A DNA stretch of 64,000 nucleotides from Corallococcus sp. EGB (GTDB taxonomy: Bacteria > Myxococcota > Myxococcia > Myxococcales > Myxococcaceae): positions 5,332,001 to 5,396,000 of the forward strand of contig NZ_CP079946.1 of assembly GCF_019968905.1 (NCBI RefSeq), given 5' to 3'. Positions within the stretch are counted from its first letter, which is position 1. The number at the start of each line of letters is the position of its first letter. The notes beneath the pieces are model-generated. The model saw only the letters and a program-made list of their open reading frames with translations. It was not told the origin of the DNA and did not search any database. Below are positions 9,225-17,072 of this stretch, piece by piece. The position numbers were made by a program, and so were the translations under genes.

Positions 9225-10037
9225 TCATCGCTGGGCGCGGGCTCGCGCGAGGGCCGCGGCCTTCAGCGGATCACGCAGCTGCTCCATTTCCTGCGGCAGG
9301 AGCCAGTCCACCGGCTCCACCTCGTATACGCCCCGCTCCGCGTCGTAGCCGAGGATCAACGCCGGCTGGCCGCGCTTGAGCTGGTTGGGCTTGTCACAGA
9401 AGACATTGAGGATGAGGCCCGCGCCCCCATCGTCGAAGGTGGCGTGGCCATCCCTGGCCGTCACGCTGCCGCTGGAGATGGTGCACACGCGGCCCATCAG
9501 CGCTTCGCGGCCCGGGGCCTTCTTGGCGATGAAGATGGGGCGCAGCGGCCGCACCGCGAGCCCGCCCACCACCGTCCCCACCGCCGCGCAGAGCAGGCCC
9601 AGGCCCGTGCTCACCAGCCACGAGGGCAGCACGGAGAGCGCCGCGTGCGTGGCCTGTCCACTGAGCAGTGACAAGGACCAGGAGAGGAACACCACCAGGC
9701 TCACCGACACGGTGACGGGGATGCCGCCGAAGCCCAGCGCCGCGAGCAGGCCCGTGGCGGCCTCCGCGTCGTGCAGGTGCGAGTGGCCCCCGTGGTCGAC
9801 CCCATGCCCCGCGACGGCCTTCGCGCCGCCCTCCAGCAGCCCCGACGTCGCCTTGGCGCCGCCCTCGAAGGCGCCGCTCACCGCCTTGGCGCCGCCCTCC
9901 AGGTCCACGTCGCCATCCAGCAGGTCGATGCCCGCCGCGCCGATGATCACGCACAGCCAGTACGCCAGCACCACCCCCAGGAGGATGGTGAAGAGGGCGG
10001 TCGGAAACGCCAGCAGTGCGTCGAGGAAGGTCGTCAT
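9225..10037 (-). CDS. YqiJ/NfeD-like membrane protein with OB-fold, flotillin partner
   Basis: Proteins of the YqiJ/NfeD group are encoded beside flotillins and are thought to anchor or regulate them. The ATG at 10037 opens a hydrophobic N-terminus (residues 5 to 33, two close membrane segments). A Gly/Ala/His-rich linker (residues 45 to 90) carries three repeats of the type GGAKAxxG. Two more membrane helices follow (about 100 to 155). The C-terminal 90 residues resemble the OB-fold of this family (GREALMGRVCTISSG, RGQPALILGYD). Length is 270 residues. The gene precedes the flotillin in the same direction. Start choice is moderately sure; a longer upstream frame exists but lacks a plausible signal. 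Confidence 0.8.
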   Translation of the reverse strand: MTTFLDALLAFPTALFTILLGVVLAYWLCVIIGAAGIDLLDGDVDLEGGAKAVSGAFEGGAKATSGLLEGGAKAVAGHGVDHGGHSHLHDAEAATGLLAALGFGGIPVTVSVSLVVFLSWSLSLLSGQATHAALSVLPSWLVSTGLGLLCAAVGTVVGGLAVRPLRPIFIAKKAPGREALMGRVCTISSGSVTARDGHATFDDGGAGLILNVFCDKPNQLKRGQPALILGYDAERGVYEVEPVDWLLPQEMEQLRDPLKAAALARARAQR

Positions 10038-10198
10038 GCCTCGGGAATAAATTCGGAGGTGGGAGTCGCAACGAACTCTAAGCGACTGCACCGCCATCCG
10101 AAAATGCCACCCCGGGCTTTTCTGCCCGGCCACCCTCCGTGCCACCAGGGGGCAACCGGATTGCCGCCCCGGCGTGGGCTGCGCACTACAGGGAGGCG

Positions 10199-11320
10199 AT
10201 GCCCTCCCATGCCGCCGTCTCAGATTCCGAGCGCATTCCTCCGCCCTTGAGCCGTCGGAGGATGACGCAGCTGGAGCGGCTGCGGCTGGGCGGCCACCGG
10301 CGGCTGGGGACGATGAAGCGCGGGTTCCGCTACGTGGACGCGCGAGGCCGCGCGGTGTCCCACGCGGAGCGCGAGCGCATCGCCGCGCTGCGGCTGCCCC
10401 CTGCATGGACGGACGTGTTCATCTCACCGAAGGCCTCCGCGCGGCTCCAGGCGGTGGGCCGGGATGGCGCGGGCCGGTGGCAGTACCGCTACAGCGAGGC
10501 GCACACGCAGAAGCAGCGGGATGCGAAGTACCGGCGGATCGTGAGCTTCGCGCAGGCGCTGCCGAAGATGCGGCGCCAGGTGAACAAGGATCTGCGCAAG
10601 CGGGGGCTGGGCCGGGAACGCGTGCTCGCGGGGATGCTGCGCATCCTGGGCACGTGCTTCATCCGTCCCGGCAGCGAGCGCTACGCGGAGGAGCACGGCA
10701 GCTTCGGCCTCGCCACGCTGCGCTCGCGCCACGTGAAGGTGCATGGCGACACGTTGGTGTTCGACTACCCGGGCAAGTCCGGCGTGCGGCAGCACCGCGA
10801 GCTGAGGGACCGGCGCGTGGCGACGCTCGTGCGGCAGTTGCTGAAGGTGCCCGGGCGAGACGTCTTCAAGTTCGTGCTCGACGACGGCGCGGTGGTGGAC
10901 GTGCGCCGCCGGCACATCAACGAATACATCCAGCAGGTGATGGGCCCGGGCTACAGCGCGAAGGACTTCCGCACCTGGGCGGGCACGCTCATCTGCGCCT
11001 GCGCGCTGGCACGCGCTCGCGAGCGGGTGAAGGCGGACGGCGACGGCGGCCCGGTGAAGAAGACCGTGCTCAAGAAGAGCATGGTGGCCGCTGTGCGCGA
11101 GGCGTCCGAACAGCTGGGCAACACGCCCGCGGTGGCGAAGGCGTCGTACATCTACCCGTCCGTGCTCGTCATGTTCGAGCGCGGCCAGGTGGTGGACCGC
11201 TACTTCGAATCCGTGGACGAGCTGGCAGCGCACGCGGGTGAGGGCATGCACTGCTCGGAGGAGGCCCTGCTGCACATGCTGGACAAGGCGAAGGGCGCCG
11301 CGAGGCAGGCCTCCGTGTAG
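10199..11320 (+). CDS. DNA topoisomerase IB
   Basis: Type IB topoisomerases relax supercoils by nicking one strand through a 3'-phosphotyrosine and need no ATP. The protein has 373 residues from the ATG at 10199 (GGGAGG just upstream, tight spacing). It contains family-typical text: RPGSERYAEEHGSFGLATLR with a catalytic Arg, YPGKSGVRQH with the catalytic Lys, DFRTWAGT with the second Arg, and KASYIYPSV near the C-terminus with the nucleophilic Tyr. All active-site residues appear present. The size fits the poxvirus/bacterial short form. It is divergent from the YqiJ-like gene with a 161-bp intergenic space, and no partner gene is evident. Confidence 0.93.
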   Translation: MPSHAAVSDSERIPPPLSRRRMTQLERLRLGGHRRLGTMKRGFRYVDARGRAVSHAERERIAALRLPPAWTDVFISPKASARLQAVGRDGAGRWQYRYSEAHTQKQRDAKYRRIVSFAQALPKMRRQVNKDLRKRGLGRERVLAGMLRILGTCFIRPGSERYAEEHGSFGLATLRSRHVKVHGDTLVFDYPGKSGVRQHRELRDRRVATLVRQLLKVPGRDVFKFVLDDGAVVDVRRRHINEYIQQVMGPGYSAKDFRTWAGTLICACALARARERVKADGDGGPVKKTVLKKSMVAAVREASEQLGNTPAVAKASYIYPSVLVMFERGQVVDRYFESVDELAAHAGEGMHCSEEALLHMLDKAKGAARQASV

Positions 11321-11399
11321 CCACGGGCCTGGCCGGGAGGGAGGCGAGCGGTGGCGGTTCCCCTCTCGCGCGCGCCGGGAAGGCGCTAGCGTCCGGTTC

Positions 11400-12131
11400 G
11401 TGCCCGAGTACGTCACCCACCCCGACGCCCTGCCCCACTCCGAGCTGGAGTCGCTGGGAGATGCCCTGCTCGGTTCGAGGTTCGTCGCGCGCAGCCCGCT
11501 GATGGGGACGTTCCGCGCGAGCCGGGGCTTCGCGTTCATCTTCACGCGCGAGGGCCGTGCGACACTGGAGGCCCGATTCCCGTTCCTGTCCGTCTACCTG
11601 CGCCGCGTCCTCGAAGACGCCGCCGCGCAAGAGGTGGTGCCGGTGAAGCGGCGGTGGTTCGGCGGCCGTGAGACGCGTCCGCGTCCCAACGCGTTCTATC
11701 TGAACCTGCTGCTGCTGGACGCGGGCACGCCGGTGGGCCGCCACATCGACGCGACACTGCAGGAGCCGAGCGGCGTGGCCGGCGCGACCCCTGAGTACGT
11801 CAGCGTCCTGTACCTGCGGGTCCCGGAAGGAGCGCAGGGAGGCGCGCTGCGGCTGCTGCGCGACAACCAACTCCAGGGCGAGGTGCGACCCCAGCCGGGC
11901 CTGCTGGTCCACTTCCGAGGCAATCTCCAGCACGAGGTCCAGCCCTTCACCGGAGGCCCCGAAGGAGCCCTGCGCGCGAGCCTCGTCTGCGAGCAGTACG
12001 CCTTCGCGGACCACGTGCTCCCCCGGCTGCCGGTGTTCCGCATCCATTCCAAGGCGGGCTTCTCCGCCTACCTGGAGGCCCAGCGCGAGCGCGACGGCGC
12101 GCCCCCTTCCGTGGGGATCCTGGAGGATTGA
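11400..12131 (+). CDS. 2OG-Fe(II)-dependent oxygenase-like protein
   Basis: The 243-residue frame beginning with the GTG at 11400 has the double-stranded beta-helix pattern of 2-oxoglutarate/Fe(II) oxygenases. The HxD motif is in GRHIDATL (about residue 115), the distal iron His in NLQHEVQPF (about 177), and a following Arg in LRASLVCEQ (about 190) may hold 2-oxoglutarate. The frame extends further upstream but overlaps the topoisomerase end with poor codon sense. No good ribosome site precedes the GTG; a TAGCGT element at 11387 suggests a short or absent leader. The substrate is unknown. Confidence 0.75.
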   Translation: MPEYVTHPDALPHSELESLGDALLGSRFVARSPLMGTFRASRGFAFIFTREGRATLEARFPFLSVYLRRVLEDAAAQEVVPVKRRWFGGRETRPRPNAFYLNLLLLDAGTPVGRHIDATLQEPSGVAGATPEYVSVLYLRVPEGAQGGALRLLRDNQLQGEVRPQPGLLVHFRGNLQHEVQPFTGGPEGALRASLVCEQYAFADHVLPRLPVFRIHSKAGFSAYLEAQRERDGAPPSVGILED

Positions 12132-12236
12132 GCGCACCCGCTCCTGGAGCGTGCGGCCGCCCGTGCTGACCACCGCTTGCGCCCACCGGACACCATCCCA
12201 AGGCTTGGGGTTCACCTTTCGGATGCGAGGACGACC

Positions 12237-12431
12237 ATGGCGAGCAAGAAGCTGGAGGGTTACGGCGAGACCAGTGAGCAGCGCCAGCGTCACCTGGAGA
12301 ACGACGAGTTCTCCGAGCGGGCGCCCCAGACCCCCGAGGAGCTGGAAGAGGCGCGCTCCGAGCCGGAGGACGGTCACCAGGTGGTGACACTCCATCCGCT
12401 GGATTCGGAACGTCCGGACGACGAGCGCTGA
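12237..12431 (+). CDS. Small hydrophilic protein of unknown function (64 aa)
   Basis: The ATG at 12237 is preceded by GCGAGG at proper spacing and opens a 64-residue, strongly charged protein (MASKKLEGYGETSEQRQ at the start, Glu-rich middle). It has no hydrophobic segment, cysteines or recognisable motif and is probably disordered. It lies between the oxygenase and the phospholipase on the same strand. Coding is supported by the ribosome site, by high third-position GC, and by the lack of a better frame; no function is proposed. Confidence 0.6.
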   Translation: MASKKLEGYGETSEQRQRHLENDEFSERAPQTPEELEEARSEPEDGHQVVTLHPLDSERPDDER

Positions 12432-12469
12432 GCGCCCTCGGTGGCGGACTGCTAGGGTCCGCGCCCGCG

Positions 12470-13534
12470 ATGAGCCAGAGCCTGACGTTGCTTGCGGGAC
12501 CCGACGCCCTGCGCATCCTCCGGGAGCGCGGACTGCGTGCGGAGGACGTGGACATCCTTCCGGGCGCTTCCGGTGGTCCGAAGTGGCTGGGCCTGGAGGG
12601 GATCGACCGCGTGCTGTTCGGCGAGTTCCTCCAGCAGCCGCGCACCCGGCCGCTGCACCTCATTGGCAGCTCCATTGGGAGCTGGCGGCTCGCGTGCCTG
12701 GCGCAGAAGGACCCGGTGGCCGCGCTCCGGCGCTTCGCGGATGCGTACGTGGAGCAGCGCTACCCGCCGAAGCCTCCGCCCGCGCTGGTCAGCAAGCTGA
12801 GCTCGACGATCCTGGACACCCTCCTGGGGCCGGGCGGCGTGGAGGAGATCCTCACGCACCCCTGGGCGCGGCTGCACGTGGTGACGGCCCGGTGCAAGGG
12901 GCTGCTGGGGGTGGAGCAGTCCAGCGTGCAGCTCGCGGGCTTCGTGCTGGGCGCACTGGCGAACGTGGTGAGCCGCCGGACGCTCGGGCTCCACATGGAG
13001 CGCGTCATCTTCCATACCGCTGGGGACTCAAGCCCGTTCGCCGGACTCAAGGACCTGCCGTCGGTCCACCGTCCCCTCAGCCGCGACAACCTGCGCCCGG
13101 CGCTCATCGCGTCGGGATCCATTCCGATGGTGCTCGCGGGCGTCCAGGACATCCCGGGTGCTCCGCCCGGAATGTACCGGGACGGCGGCGTCGTCGACTA
13201 CCACCTGGACGTCGACTACGGCACGGGCGACGGGCTGGTGCTGTATCCGCACTTCTATCCGTACGTGGTGCCCGGCTGGTTCGACAAGTCGCTCAAGTGG
13301 CGCCGGGCGGGGCCGGTCAACTTCCGGCGAGCGTTGATCATCACGCCGTCGCCCGCGCACCTGGCGCGGTTGCCCGGGGGACGCATCCCGGACCGCTCGG
13401 ACTTCACGGACATGCAGGCCGACGACCGCGTCCGCGCGTGGAAGCAGGTGCTGACCGAGGGCGACCGCATGGCCGACGAGCTGAGGGAGCTGCTGGCCTC
13501 GGGCCGCATCGCGGATCACGTCCAGCCGTTGTAG
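12470..13534 (+). CDS. Patatin-like phospholipase
   Basis: Patatin-like enzymes are lipid acyl hydrolases with a Ser-Asp dyad. The 354-residue protein has the glycine-rich oxyanion loop (GASGGPKW, about residue 33), the nucleophile motif GxSxG as GSSIGSW (about residue 67), and the Asp motif as YRDGGVVDYH (about residue 240). There is no signal peptide, so it is probably cytosolic or exported by another route. No Shine-Dalgarno is clear at the ATG at 12470; GCTAGGGTCC ending about 12 nt before it could be a -10 element giving a nearly leaderless mRNA. The physiological lipid is unknown. Confidence 0.85.
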   Translation: MSQSLTLLAGPDALRILRERGLRAEDVDILPGASGGPKWLGLEGIDRVLFGEFLQQPRTRPLHLIGSSIGSWRLACLAQKDPVAALRRFADAYVEQRYPPKPPPALVSKLSSTILDTLLGPGGVEEILTHPWARLHVVTARCKGLLGVEQSSVQLAGFVLGALANVVSRRTLGLHMERVIFHTAGDSSPFAGLKDLPSVHRPLSRDNLRPALIASGSIPMVLAGVQDIPGAPPGMYRDGGVVDYHLDVDYGTGDGLVLYPHFYPYVVPGWFDKSLKWRRAGPVNFRRALIITPSPAHLARLPGGRIPDRSDFTDMQADDRVRAWKQVLTEGDRMADELRELLASGRIADHVQPL

Positions 13535-13551
13535 CCCGCGAACCCACGCGG

Positions 13552-14079
13552 TTACTTCGCGCGTCTCCACTTCACCTCGCCGACGGTCCCCGTCCCACCG
13601 GTCGTCGGCGCGGGGACGATGTATTTCAGCTCGTCGCCCGTCAGCGTGAAGGTGCGCCGCTGCTCCGTTCCCTCCCAGTTCGGGAACGAGGCGTGGTCGA
13701 TGTGGAAGGTGAGCGTGCGCTCCTTCTCGTTCACCGAGTACCGGCCGAAGTGCGAGTTGGTCCCCCGCACGGTGGCCTGGTTCTCCTCCGGCGTTCCCTG
13801 GCTCTTGTCGCTGGACGCGAACCGGACCCGACCCGCGCGGAGGATGTGGAGGGAGTAGCGCCCCTGGCCATCAAACATGAGCAGGCCCTGGGGCTCCGCA
13901 CCGTAGAGCTGCACCCGCGTCCCATCCGGAAGCACGTTGTCCACCAGGACCAGCGTCCAGGTACCCACGAGCTGATCCGCGAGGGACCTCTCTCGGGCGC
14001 TCGCCTCGCGAGGGGTGAGGAGGACCGCCAGGAGCAGCAGGGACCCGGCCGTGAGCGCGCACCAATGGGAGCGCTTCAT
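13552..14079 (-). CDS. Secreted lipocalin-like domain protein
   Basis: The chosen start at 14079 gives a clean signal peptide (MKRSHWCALTAGSLLLLAVLL, cleavage after AREASA or nearby). A GTG at 14097 overlapping the upstream stop is possible. The mature part of about 140 residues resembles the bacterial lipocalin-like family (PF13924 type), with QLVGTWTLVLVDN at the start of the barrel, a central GRYSLHILR segment and TFTLTGDELKYIVP near the end. Such proteins are small beta-barrels of unclear ligand. It lies directly downstream of the SDR gene and is probably co-transcribed with it; it is convergent with the phospholipase gene. Confidence 0.75.
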   Translation of the reverse strand: MKRSHWCALTAGSLLLLAVLLTPREASARERSLADQLVGTWTLVLVDNVLPDGTRVQLYGAEPQGLLMFDGQGRYSLHILRAGRVRFASSDKSQGTPEENQATVRGTNSHFGRYSVNEKERTLTFHIDHASFPNWEGTEQRRTFTLTGDELKYIVPAPTTGGTGTVGEVKWRRAK

Positions 14080-14093
14080 CGCGTCGCCCCCGC

Positions 14094-14813
14094 TCACATC
14101 AGCACCCCACCGCCGTCCACGGAGAGGACGGTGCCGGTGAGGAAGGGGTTGGTCATGGCGAAGAGGGTGGCGGCGGCCAGGTCCTCCGTCTTCCCCACGC
14201 GGCGGGCAGGGGCTTTGTTGGCGTAGTCCGCGAAGAGCCGCTCGCGAGCCTCGGCGCCGAGCCGGTCCCAGAAGGAGCCGGAGTCCACCACGCCCGGAGA
14301 GATGGCGTTGAGCCGCACCGGCGCGAGCTCCAAGGCCATCGCCCTGGTGAAGGCTTCGAGCCCTCCATTGACCAGGCTGGTGATGGAAGTGCCGACGGCG
14401 GGCTTCCAGGCCCGGAAGCCGGAGAAGAAGGTGAAGGAGCCCTCCGGGGAGATGCGCGGCGAGGCGTGCTTCACCAGGAAGATGGGCGCCCAGAGCTTGG
14501 CGGCGAAGGCCCGCTCGATGGCCGCGGAGCCTATCCCGGTGAGGGGCCCTGCGGCCCCCTGACTCACGGTGCTCACCAGGTGGTCGAAGGGGCCCACCGC
14601 TTCACAGAAGGCCGCCACCTCGGCTTCCACGGAAGCGTCCAGGACGCGCACCTCGCGGGGGCCCTTCATGAGCTCCGAGGTGGCCTCCAGCGTCTCCCGC
14701 GTACGGCCCGCCAGCACCACGTGGGCACCCGCCTCCGATGCGGCGATGGCCACGCCCCTGCCGATGCCCGAGCCAGCCCCAACGACAATCACCTTCCTGC
14801 CTTCCAACTGCAT
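14094..14813 (-). CDS. Short-chain dehydrogenase/reductase with degenerate catalytic motif
   Basis: A 239-residue SDR fold starting at the ATG at 14813 (GGAGG 7 nt upstream). The nucleotide motif VVGAGSGIGRG is intact, and the C-terminal text (ISPGVVDSG, FLTGTVLSVDGGG) is typical. Where classical SDRs carry YxxxK, this one reads TSLVNGGLEA by my alignment, so neither the catalytic Tyr nor the Lys is evident; the Ser region (FFSGFRAW) is present. It may be a non-classical or binding-only member. It is divergent from a CGNR regulator with two palindromic sites between them, so regulation by that neighbour is likely. Confidence 0.85.
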   Translation of the reverse strand: MQLEGRKVIVVGAGSGIGRGVAIAASEAGAHVVLAGRTRETLEATSELMKGPREVRVLDASVEAEVAAFCEAVGPFDHLVSTVSQGAAGPLTGIGSAAIERAFAAKLWAPIFLVKHASPRISPEGSFTFFSGFRAWKPAVGTSITSLVNGGLEAFTRAMALELAPVRLNAISPGVVDSGSFWDRLGAEARERLFADYANKAPARRVGKTEDLAAATLFAMTNPFLTGTVLSVDGGGVLM

Positions 14814-14842
14814 GGGTACGCCTCCGCGACGGATGGAATCCA

Positions 14843-14908
14843 GTAACCTCACGAACAGGTTACAAGCGGAGATATGTTTGAATTTTCGTAACCTGTCAAT
14901 CCGGTTTC
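14843..14908. promoter_or_regulatory. Paired inverted-repeat operator between SDR and CGNR regulator
   Basis: GTAACCT (14843-14849) and AGGTTAC (14857-14863) form a perfect palindrome with a 7-bp spacer. A second GTAACCT (14888-14894) is followed at the same spacing by CGGTTTC (14902-14908), a 5 of 7 match. The two sites are 45 bp apart centre to centre. The sites lie in the divergent promoter of the SDR and the CGNR zinc-finger gene, so the regulator itself is the obvious candidate ligand. The repeats are seen directly; binding is inferred. Confidence 0.65.
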
Positions 14909-14928
14909 ATGCTTTCCTGTGGAGTGTC

Positions 14929-15516
14929 ATGGCACCCAGAAAAAACCAGGCACCTGCCGGCGAGCTGCGGGACGGGTTCAAGTTCCGCTCGGGCCGGCTC
15001 TGCCTGGACCTGCCTGCGTCGTTGGCCGCGCGGCTGAAGGCCGAGCCGAAGGACCTGCTGGAGACGCCGCACGACCTGGGCCGCTGGCTGGTCGCCGCCG
15101 GGCTGGCGGCGAAGGATCCAAAGCCCACCGACGAGGACCTGCGGCACGCGCGCGAGCTGCGCGAAGCCCTCTACCAGCTGGCGGTGGCCCGCTTGCGAAA
15201 CCAGGGCCTGGACTCCAAGGCCAGGGCGCTGGTGAACCGGTGGGCGGCGGAGCCTCCTCTAGCGCCGCAGCTGGGCCCCGAGGGACTGACGTGGACGCGC
15301 GGTGGCGTGCACTCCCTGTTGGCGGCCGTGGCGCGGGACGGTGTGGAGCTGCTGGGGGGGCCGCTGGCGGAGCGCATCCGCAACTGCGAGGGAGAGGGCT
15401 GCGCGCTCCTCTTCGTGGACACCTCGCGTTCCGGACAGCGGCGCTGGTGCTCCATGTCGGGCTGCGGCAACAAGGCGAAGGTGGAGGAGTTCCGCCGACG
15501 CCAGCGGGGAGAGTGA
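14929..15516 (+). CDS. CGNR zinc-finger transcriptional regulator (ABATE domain)
   Basis: A 195-residue protein starting at the ATG at 14929 (GGAG 6 nt upstream). Residues about 15 to 140 match the ABATE-type N-terminal domain (RSGRLCLDLPAS, ARELREALYQLAVARL). The C-terminus holds the CGNR zinc finger, with Cys in NCEGEGCALLFVD and in RRWCSMSGCGNKAKV; the name-giving motif reads CGNK here. Such proteins are presumed one-component stress regulators. The gene diverges from the SDR across a paired palindromic operator and probably controls both transcripts. Confidence 0.85.
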   Translation: MAPRKNQAPAGELRDGFKFRSGRLCLDLPASLAARLKAEPKDLLETPHDLGRWLVAAGLAAKDPKPTDEDLRHARELREALYQLAVARLRNQGLDSKARALVNRWAAEPPLAPQLGPEGLTWTRGGVHSLLAAVARDGVELLGGPLAERIRNCEGEGCALLFVDTSRSGQRRWCSMSGCGNKAKVEEFRRRQRGE

Positions 15517-15534
15517 TGCGGTCGTTGGAACCAC

Positions 15535-16746
15535 TCAGGAAACGAGCCACGTGCGAAGCGTGGCGTAGACCTCCGGGTGGTCAAGCAGGTCCAGGTGGTT
15601 CGCGCCCGGGATGATGCGCTGGTTCGCTTCCGGGAACCGCAGCGTCAGCTCAGGCAGGGCATGCCGCCCGAGCGCGCTGTCCACCGGGACCAGCCCGTCA
15701 CCGGGCAGCCGCTCCGCCAACGTCTTCGCGGTGGTCGCCGCGATCGCGTAGCAGGCCACGCCCTCCGGCAGCGCGAGGCCGCGACGGGCATCCCCACCCC
15801 ACCCGAAGCGCTCCCGCCCCTCCCAGTGCGAGTCGAGTACGTTGCCGAAGCGCAGGTCGGTGACCCCGGCACCGCGGATCCGTCCCAGGCGCGCGAACGG
15901 CGCGCTGTACGGACTGAGCTCCAGCAGCACGTCCACCCAGCTTCCACCGCGCTCCAGCGGCGAACCGTGATGGGGCGACCCCAGGCAGACCAGCCCGCGC
16001 AACAAGGGACGCCAGGCCAGGCCCTCGGACTCCGCCGCGAGGCATGCGCTCCGCGCCACGAGTCCACCCATGCTGTGGCCCATGAGCGTCAGAGATTCGA
16101 GCGGCACGGGCCAGCAGGCCACGAGCTGTTCCAACAACCCGGAGAGCGCACGCCCGTTCCGGGAGATGTGCAGGCCGCTGTTGTAGTGGAGATAGACCGG
16201 CGTGTAGCCGAGATCGCGAGCCAGTGCCGCGCCATGATCATGCCCCCGCCGGCTCCACTGCAGGTCGTTCATCGAGGAGCCATGGACCAGCACGAGCAGC
16301 CGGCGCCCTGCTTGAGGAAGGGCGTCGCGCAGGGCCTCGGGCGCCAGGCGCAACGGCTGCCCGTGGACCCGGAATGCCATTGGAATCGCGAGCGGGTTGC
16401 CCTGCGCCTCCAGCGCATCCCCCAGCACGCCGTTCAGCACGGAGACCACCGCCTCTCGCTGAGGCCCCGGAGCACCATCCCCCAGCCACGGCGAGAGCGC
16501 CGCAAGCACGGCATCGAGCCCCGCGCCGACGTGCCGCGTGGCCTCCTGGAGTCTCGAATAGATCCACCCCGTCACGGCTCGCGCCGGGCGCTCCAATGGC
16601 CTGCCCAGGAGGGACGGCCCGCTGGCGATGGTGCAGTGCACCTCTTCGACGAGCCCCATCACGCCCCGGGTGGCCTGCACCGCGAGGCGGCTGGCACCCC
16701 GCAGGGCCTCCGCGTTGTTCCATACGCCTGGCGACTGGCTGTTCAT
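15535..16746 (-). CDS. Alpha/beta hydrolase, lipase-like
   Basis: A 403-residue protein from the ATG at 16746 (GGAGGCG upstream). The first 140 residues are a helical lead without a clear signal peptide. The hydrolase core begins at RRLLVLVHGSSMNDLQW (oxyanion His-Gly), carries the nucleophile motif LMGHSMGGLVARSA (GxSxG), and later shows LPGDGLVPVDSALG with an Asp, and GANHLDLLDHP with the catalytic His. The pattern resembles PGAP1-like or lipase class proteins acting on lipid esters. The promoter is strong, with overlapping repeats, suggesting controlled expression. The end lies close to, and convergent with, the CGNR regulator gene. Confidence 0.85.
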   Translation of the reverse strand: MNSQSPGVWNNAEALRGASRLAVQATRGVMGLVEEVHCTIASGPSLLGRPLERPARAVTGWIYSRLQEATRHVGAGLDAVLAALSPWLGDGAPGPQREAVVSVLNGVLGDALEAQGNPLAIPMAFRVHGQPLRLAPEALRDALPQAGRRLLVLVHGSSMNDLQWSRRGHDHGAALARDLGYTPVYLHYNSGLHISRNGRALSGLLEQLVACWPVPLESLTLMGHSMGGLVARSACLAAESEGLAWRPLLRGLVCLGSPHHGSPLERGGSWVDVLLELSPYSAPFARLGRIRGAGVTDLRFGNVLDSHWEGRERFGWGGDARRGLALPEGVACYAIAATTAKTLAERLPGDGLVPVDSALGRHALPELTLRFPEANQRIIPGANHLDLLDHPEVYATLRTWLVS

Positions 16747-16767
16747 GGCTCACGCCTCCACGGCCAA

Positions 16768-16810
16768 ACCTACTTGACCGTAACCTACCCAGCCGTAGGT
16801 CCAGGGTCAA
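16768..16810 (-). promoter_or_regulatory. Sigma-70-type promoter of the lipase gene with overlapping repeats
   Basis: Reading the minus strand, TTGACC (16810-16805), a 17-bp spacer and TAGGTT (16787-16782) form a good sigma-70 promoter. The same stretch contains ACCTAC (16800-16795), GTAGGT (16788-16783) and GTAGGT again (16773-16768): one palindrome straddling the -10 box and spacer, plus a direct repeat 15 bp further on. Nearly concentric TTGACC/GGTCAA arms flank it. The layout suits a repressor that covers the -10 region. Confidence 0.6.
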
Positions 16811-16986
16811 ACCGGTGACCGCTTCAGGCGCTCCAGTTCCTCGCGCAGGGACCGGTTCTCCGCGCGGAGCGTCTGGAGCTCGGTCCCCACCGGGCGCAGC
16901 AGCTCATCGAGCTCCGCCTCCGGGCCGCCGGAGTGCCTCCGCGAACGTGGGCGCGTTCGTCCGCACGGCGCGCAACCACTTCGATC
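16807..16986 (-). pseudogene. Possible gene remnant encoding a short coiled-coil tail
   Basis: The minus frame ending at 16807 has a convincing protein-like tail (EAELDELLRPVGTELQTLRA, followed by a heptad-patterned Glu/Leu/Arg segment) but no start with a ribosome site and no domain before it. Upstream of about 16986 the frame loses sense and runs into the terminator repeat at 17024. It could be the 3' end of a regulator whose front was lost when the MarR-GNAT segment arrived, or a chance frame. The 324 bp between the lipase start and the GNAT stop hold only this, the lipase promoter and the terminator. Confidence 0.3.
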
Positions 16987-17023
16987 AGCACCCGCTGCTA
17001 CCCGTCGAGGCGTGGTGTCCGTC

Positions 17024-17072
17024 CAGACGCTGAAAAGCGAAAGGGCCCCGGCAGTTCCACCGGGGCCCTCTC
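17024..17072 (-). terminator. Rho-independent-type terminator after GNAT gene, copy 1 of a repeated element
   Basis: AGGGCCCCGG (17042-17051) and CCGGGGCCCT (17060-17069) form a perfect 10-bp stem with an 8-nt loop. Reading the minus strand, the stem is followed by TTTCGCTTTTC. The 49-bp block is repeated with three differences at 18415-18463. It follows the GNAT stop codon directly. Confidence 0.75.

Noticed and set aside
3701-9379. 1892-residue plus-strand ORF
   Set aside because: It lies antisense to two well-supported genes, crosses their boundary, and is Leu/Arg/His-rich with no domain: a GC-driven shadow.
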